NCBI GenBank assembly: GCA_001723645.1 | Contig: MDLC01000004.1 | Span: 38,147 to 102,146, forward strand | From: Candidatus Endobugula sertula | GTDB lineage: Bacteria > Pseudomonadota > Gammaproteobacteria > Pseudomonadales > Cellvibrionaceae | DNA: 64,000 nt | Direction of reading: 5' to 3' | Shown here: piece after piece, positions 60,826-64,000 of the stretch | How positions within the stretch are numbered: position 1 is the first letter of the stretch | Layout of the letters: each line of letters starts with the position of its first letter | Notes under the pieces: model-generated | Told to the model about the DNA's origin: nothing | Seen by the model: only the letters and a program-made list of their open reading frames with translations | Database searches by the model: none | Program-made: the position numbers and the translations under genes

Positions 60826-61425
60826 TTAACTTTCACCCACCCAATATTGATACAAGCGATAGCATATATTCCCAGCTTGCTTTTCCCGATGCAGTTGCCA
60901 GTGTTCAGGAGGCCTGATTGTTGTCTTGTGTGGTGTTTCAATATAGATCATCGCATCTGTTTTTAGACACCTGCTGAATTCCAAAGCATCAATAGTTGAT
61001 TGCCACAAATTATTTGCGAAAGGTGGATCGATAAATACAATATCCATGGAATACTCTGGTAAAGTTGCCCCATTTAACCATGACAAACTGTCTGTTTGTA
61101 TTACTTTACCGTTGTTTGCATTGAGTAGGGTACAATGTTGCTGTAATTGTGCGGCAGCTTGAGGGTGCTTTTCCAATAGAAGCACTTCGGTCGCACCTCG
61201 GGACAGGCACTCAAGTCCCAAAGCTCCAGAACCTGCAAAAAGATCTAGACATCGACTACCCGGTAGAACTGGCATTAACCAATTAAACAGGGTTTCTCTT
61301 ATGCGATCACCGGTAGGACGCAAGCCCTCTATATCGGCAATTGGCAATTTTTTACCACGCCACCGCCCCCCAATAATGCGAAGTTGATTGGCCTGAGAAG
61401 ATGAGCGTTGCCTGTTTTTTGCCAT
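60826..61425 (-). CDS. rsmD: 16S rRNA (guanine(966)-N(2))-methyltransferase
   Basis: Methylates G966 of 16S rRNA in the small subunit. The 199-residue protein has LRIIGGRWRGKKLPIADIEGLRPTGDRIRETLFNWL-type start (RIIGGRWRGKKL, RPTGDRIRETLFNWL), the SAM loop CLDLFAGSGALGLECLSRGA and the catalytic DPPF in IVFIDPPFANN. The length is normal. The downstream coaD is its usual companion, though the spacer (60537-60825) no longer contains the ferredoxin gene often found there. Nothing recognisable remains in it. Confidence 0.95.
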   Translation of the reverse strand: MAKNRQRSSSQANQLRIIGGRWRGKKLPIADIEGLRPTGDRIRETLFNWLMPVLPGSRCLDLFAGSGALGLECLSRGATEVLLLEKHPQAAAQLQQHCTLLNANNGKVIQTDSLSWLNGATLPEYSMDIVFIDPPFANNLWQSTIDALEFSRCLKTDAMIYIETPHKTTIRPPEHWQLHREKQAGNICYRLYQYWVGES

Positions 61426-61472
61426 TATATGAAGCGTTTTGTCTCGGGATATGACATGGAAAGAAAAATCTG

Positions 61473-61952
61473 CTAACTTTCAATACCGCCCATTTGGCTT
61501 TGCAGGTAGTTTTCTAAACCTATCTTATCAATTAAACCCAGTTGAGTTTCCAACCAATCTACATGTTCCTCTTCGCTATCCAGTATGTCACTAAACAAGT
61601 CTCGAGTGACATAATCCCTGATACTTTCGCAGTATTCAATAGCATCTCTTAACAATGGGATTGCCTGGTGCTCAAGGCGAAGATCACATTCCAGCATTTC
61701 TTTGGTATTTTCCCCGATCAACAACTTCCCAAGATCCTGCAGATTAGGAACACCCTCTAAAAATAAAATTCTGTCAGTAAGCTTATCAGCATGCTTCATT
61801 TCATCGATTGACTCGTGATATTCGTAATCAGCCAACTTTTTAAGTCCCCAATTCTTATACATTTTGGCATGTAGGAAATACTGGTTAATAGCAATAAGCT
61901 CGTTGCCCAGCGCTTTGTTTAGATATTCAATCACTTTGCTGCTACCTTTCAT
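61473..61952 (-). CDS. bfr: Bacterioferritin
   Basis: Iron-storage protein forming a 24-subunit cage with heme between subunits. The 159-codon frame starting [20 protein letters not shown] closely follows E. coli Bfr. It includes [15 protein letters not shown], the di-iron ligands in [13 protein letters not shown], the heme-ligand methionine in [20 protein letters not shown], and [12 protein letters not shown]. The ATG at 61952 has AAGGGGGGATAGTGTT before it. An in-frame start ten codons earlier lies in the ribosome-binding region and is rejected. It is downstream of bfd on the same strand. Confidence 0.96.
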   Translation of the reverse strand: MKGSSKVIEYLNKALGNELIAINQYFLHAKMYKNWGLKKLADYEYHESIDEMKHADKLTDRILFLEGVPNLQDLGKLLIGENTKEMLECDLRLEHQAIPLLRDAIEYCESIRDYVTRDLFSDILDSEEEHVDWLETQLGLIDKIGLENYLQSQMGGIES

Positions 61953-62244
61953 AACACTATCCCCCCCTTCACAGTTACTCACTCAATAATTGTGAACACC
62001 TATGGTATCCAAGTCAATAAAATAATCAGTAACTTGTTGATTTAATTGCCAAATTAAATTGATACGGATTATTATTTAAATTCTTATTTACTTTTGAGAA
62101 CGTCTATCCTTTGGTGAAGAAGTGTAGGTGTAGGCCCCCATTAATAGGACAAAGGTAAATAGGTATCATTTTTTGATGGAATAACGATTACGACAGTAGT
62201 GGACATGTTGTGCTCACAACACACCGTAGGCTTAATAAGGTAGT

Positions 62245-62463
62245 TTAAGCTGGATAGAATAGTGCTGGTGTTAGTAACGACGACTGCGTTTGCCTCATGT
62301 TTAAAGCATTATCTCTCATAATGGCCCTGACTTCAGGTAGGCATTTACAACATTGAGTGGCAACGCCTAGTTCTTTACGAACCTGTTTTAAACTGGTGGA
62401 CCCATTGCAAACACATTGTTTAATTTGAGTATCAGTGATCCCTCGACAAAGACAAACGTACAC
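62245..62463 (-). CDS. bfd: Bacterioferritin-associated ferredoxin
   Basis: [2Fe-2S] protein that reduces Bfr heme to release stored iron. The 72-residue product has the four-cysteine BFD pattern: C4 and C6 in YVCLCRGITDTQI, then the later pair in GVATQCCKCLPEVR. The C-terminal extension past LPEVRAIM is Gln/Leu rich. It lies about 290 bases upstream of bfr with the same orientation. A Fur-like box precedes it, matching the expected expression under iron starvation. Confidence 0.93.
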   Translation of the reverse strand: MYVCLCRGITDTQIKQCVCNGSTSLKQVRKELGVATQCCKCLPEVRAIMRDNALNMRQTQSSLLTPALFYPA

Positions 62464-62511
62464 AGTAACCGCTCTTGCTCAAGTAATAATCTATACATCA
62501 AAATAGTAATA

Positions 62512-62530
62512 CTAATGAGAAGCATTATCA
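62512..62530 (-). promoter_or_regulatory. Fur-box-like operator upstream of bfd
   Basis: Minus-strand TGATAATGCTTCTCATTAG contains the inverted repeat TAATG/CATTA around CTTCT and agrees with most positions of the Fur consensus. It lies about 50-67 bases upstream of the bfd start. Confidence 0.65.
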
Positions 62531-62752
62531 AGTTTATTTCATTATAATATTGACGTTCTAAATAGACAGAAAGATGTAAATATGGTCTTGTTTCAAAAAC
62601 ATAACAAACCGTGTTATGTTCGCACACAAAAAGCCACGTGCTGGAACGAGCTTACTCTCTGCTCCAGCACGGCCCACCCCATACACAAACGTGACATCTC
62701 TCAATTCAGTACTTGCACAGTATATAGAACAAGTTACACTTATCTTATTTGC

Positions 62753-62758
62753 TGTACA
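62753..62758 (+). promoter_or_regulatory. Possible YefM operator core
   Basis: TGTACA, the hexamer core of the E. coli yefM-yoeB operator, occurs 14 bases upstream of the antitoxin start. A single hexamer is weak evidence on its own. Confidence 0.35.
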
Positions 62759-62771
62759 AGAGGACTTCCCT

Positions 62772-63026
62772 GTGAGAGTTGTCAATTTCTCAGACGCCAG
62801 AAATAGGCTAAAAAGTGTTTTAGATCAAGTAGTTGAGGATGTTGACTATACCGTTATCTCTCGTCGAGATGCCGAGGATGCGGTGGTCATGTCACTTGAA
62901 CAATTCAATGGTTTAATGGACACAGTGCATTTACTCAAAAGCCCTACGAACGCGACACATTTAGCCAAATCAATAGAACAATACCGCTCAGGAAAAATTG
63001 AACAGCAAGGTTTAACTGATGATTGA
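62772..63026 (+). CDS. yefM: Antitoxin YefM (Phd/YefM family)
   Basis: The 84-residue antitoxin and autorepressor of a type II module. It begins RVVNFSDARNRLKSVLDQVVED and has VISRRDAEDAVVMSLEQFNGLMDTVHLL, the dimer and DNA-binding fold. The disordered toxin-binding tail includes AKSIEQYRSGK. The GTG at 62772 is chosen because AAGAGGAC lies ahead and homologues start at this point. The stop overlaps the yoeB start. The reading frame is intact although its toxin partner is not. Confidence 0.93.
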   Translation: MRVVNFSDARNRLKSVLDQVVEDVDYTVISRRDAEDAVVMSLEQFNGLMDTVHLLKSPTNATHLAKSIEQYRSGKIEQQGLTDD

Positions 63027-63282
63027 AGGGCTGGCTTGGACCAAAGCAGCTTGGTCAGATTATGTTTATTGGCAGGGGCAAAACAAGAAAACGTTAAAAC
63101 GGATTAATAAACTTATTACCGATACAAAAAGTCCATTTGAGGGAGTTGGGAAACCCGAACCATTGAAGGAAAACCTTGCTGGTTTTTGATCTCGTCGAAT
63201 TGATGAAGCAAATCGTTTAGTATATGTTGTCGACGCTTCTCAGCTGACTATTATTTCATGTCAATATCACTATGAAAAATGA
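63019..63282 (+). pseudogene. yoeB: Toxin YoeB inactivated by a TGA codon
   Basis: YoeB is a ribosome-dependent endoribonuclease. The frame starts LAWTKAAWSDYVYWQGQNKK and has LITDTKSPFEGVGKPEPLKE. It meets an in-frame TGA at 63187-63189 exactly where homologues have the conserved Trp of GYWSRRID (here GF-stop-SRRID). The catalytic end RLVYVV...CQYHY follows in the same frame to 63282. A single TGG to TGA change explains the loss. Truncation removes the C-terminal catalytic residues. The antitoxin is kept, as expected if selection tolerates only toxin loss. Confidence 0.92.
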
Positions 63283-63348
63283 TTTAACAAAAAGCTCAAT
63301 GCGAAAATCTACGCGTTGCTTTGGTTTCGCATTAGCTAAGCGTTATGC
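63283..63348 (+). repeat. attC recombination site (integron)
   Basis: The outer arms are TTTAACA (R'') and GTTATGC at 63342-63348 (R'). The inner arms are AGCTCAATGCGAAA (63293-63306) and TTTCGCATTAGCT (63325-63337). These pair over 13 bp with one unpaired base (C297), the extrahelical base that marks attC. The site begins one base after the yoeB stop, and the next start codon lies 20 bases beyond R'. The form is that of VCR-type sites. Confidence 0.8.
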
Positions 63349-63891
63349 GAATAATTAGAGAAAATTTATGACATACAAAATCACCCAAAAAGATTTGGCG
63401 TTCAAAAATGATGTCGAATCTTGCAACTTTCATATACCAGACTTCGACCATAGAGCTCATTTACGTTTAGCCTATATTTACCTGGTCCAAACAAATTGCC
63501 CTAGTGAATCAGTAGGGCTAGTCAGACAAGCTTTAGTTGGCTTACTTAAACATGCCGATGTTGATCCATCAGTCAAGTACCATGAGACACTCACAAAGGC
63601 ATGGCTTTTGGCTGTCCATCATTTCATGCATCATACTAGCAATGCATCTTCCGCAGATGACTTTATTGACCAAAACCCAAAGCTCCTAGACTCTAAAATC
63701 ATGCATACTCACTATACAGATGATGTACTGTTTTCAGAGTCAGCTAGAACTGCTTTTATAGAGCCTAATCTTGAGCAAATACCAAGGTATGCACACTAAA
63801 TCATCTAACAAGGCCAACCATAATCGCCCACAAAAAACGTGGCCTCCACGGGAAACACTACGCGCTGTTCCGTGTTCCCCTTAGCAAGGTG
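63343..63891 (+). mobile_element. Putative integron gene cassette
   Basis: A 549-bp unit bounded by the R' site of the first attC and the R'-like site of a second attC-like element. It contains one gene (63368-63799) with a short leader and no promoter of its own, as expected of a cassette. The preceding yefM-yoeB pair would be the previous cassette. No integron integrase is in the window. Confidence 0.55.
63368..63799 (+). CDS. Cassette-borne hypothetical protein
   Basis: A 143-residue protein of an uncharacterised bacterial family. It has FHIPDFDHRAHLRLAYIYLV, SVGLVRQALVGLLKHADVDP and KYHETLTKAWLLAVHHFMHH, with conserved His residues (DHRAHL, YHETLT, VHHFMHH) that could bind metal. It has no signal peptide or membrane segment. 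The ATG is preceded by TTAGAGAAAATTT. The location between attC-like sites implies mobility by integron recombination. The function is unknown. Confidence 0.8.
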   Translation: MTYKITQKDLAFKNDVESCNFHIPDFDHRAHLRLAYIYLVQTNCPSESVGLVRQALVGLLKHADVDPSVKYHETLTKAWLLAVHHFMHHTSNASSADDFIDQNPKLLDSKIMHTHYTDDVLFSESARTAFIEPNLEQIPRYAH

Positions 63892-63897
63892 TTAGTC
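63804..63897 (+). repeat. Second attC-like site
   Basis: ATCTAAC at 63803-63809 (R'') and GTTAGTC at 63891-63897 (R') frame internal repeats AGGCCA/TGGCCT (63811-63816, 63840-63845) and GGGAAACAC with GTGTTCCC, the latter with one bulged base. The folding is less regular than in the first site. The 103 bases beyond it to the window end contain no gene. Confidence 0.5.
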
Positions 63898-64000
63898 ATT
63901 AGAAGATGTAGTTTTGAAAATAGTTGCATATTCCACTCCAAGATGAACACCTTCTCCAATTGAAAATGATCACCCCCTGCGATTAAACGTGATCAGTTTC

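Larger units (their letters stand above)
62464..62771. other. Region between bfd and the YefM-YoeB module
   Basis: About 308 bases. It holds the Fur-like box, a 7-bp inverted repeat CATAACA-AACCG-TGTTATG (62600-62618) resembling attC outer arms brought together, and a 9-bp hairpin CGTGCTGGA/TCCAGCACG (62637-62671). The antitoxin frame is open upstream to 62616, but its N-terminal residues are not family-like. Confidence 0.5.

Noticed and set aside
62600..62618. CATAACA-AACCG-TGTTATG as a third attC
   Set aside because: Only the outer arms are present, with no inner stem. Could be a collapsed site or chance.
63187..63189. TGA in yoeB read as Trp (alternative code) or selenocysteine
   Set aside because: Intact genes such as cbrX, yefM and purH end in TGA or avoid it internally, and no selenocysteine insertion element follows. 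A point mutation is simpler.

Overview
The window comes from a gammaproteobacterium with strong Pseudomonadales/Cellvibrionales affinity. The evidence is gene order. One block runs sfsA, dksA, gluQ, cbrX, cbrA, cbrB, pcnB, folK, panB. A second runs aroQ, accB, accC, prmA, a DUF3426 gene, dusB, fis, purH, purD. A third runs HAD phosphatase, rppH, ptsP, lgt, thyA, folA. All three follow Pseudomonas-type order. Coding sequence is moderately AT-rich. No rRNA, tRNA or CRISPR array was recognised.

Layout. 1-4.0 kb: a class V aminotransferase running off the left edge, a deleted IS30 transposase and a broken lapD. 4.1-17.8 kb: dsbD, then fatty-acid, shikimate, tRNA-modification and purine genes, coq7, a carboxylesterase and a TatD hydrolase. 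18.0-21.0 kb: a Fur-box-preceded imelysin plus di-heme oxidoreductase locus. 21.3-28.7 kb: a GGDEF-EAL protein, ettA, cysE, a VanY-like peptidase and sfsA. 28.9-39.3 kb: dksA to panB, including the CbrXAB carbon/nitrogen control system. 39.3-39.6 kb: a candidate Rsm-type small RNA. 39.8-49.2 kb: HDOD, HAD, rppH, ptsP, NRDE, lgt, thyA, folA, an SMR pump and ygfB. 49.5-57.4 kb: pckA among gene remnants, tex, and a CheC-like/diguanylate cyclase pair. 57.4-62.5 kb: rpoZ, spoT, coaD, rsmD, bfr, bfd. 62.6-64.0 kb: a YefM-YoeB module and attC-like sites that look like part of an integron cassette array.

Two regulatory RNA candidates are the main discoveries. The 805-bp cbrB-pcnB gap carries a -24/-12 (sigma-54) promoter, upstream GTTAC/GTAAC half-sites, repeated AAnAAnAA motifs and a terminator-like hairpin. 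This is the arrangement and location of CrcZ, the Hfq/Crc-titrating RNA of Pseudomonas. Downstream of panB, an 18-bp GacA-box-like palindrome precedes an extended -10. A roughly 127-nt segment follows with four GGA motifs, one in a near-perfect CsrA-consensus context, and it ends in a 12-bp terminator stem. That is the architecture of RsmY/RsmZ. Together with ptsP, spoT, dksA and c-di-GMP proteins, these suggest a Pseudomonas-like global control network.

The window is also rich in broken genes. Lesions are visible in lapD (stop plus frameshift), dusB (14-bp tandem-repeat insertion), the imelysin gene (A9 tract), gluQ, tex, a diguanylate cyclase (two frameshifts), a GNAT gene, an RND membrane-fusion gene, a parE fragment, yoeB (Trp codon to TGA) and the IS30. 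Either the genome is eroding, as in a recent symbiont, or some single-base indels are assembly errors. The nonsense codons, the 14-bp insertion and the internal deletions are hard to explain as sequencing noise.
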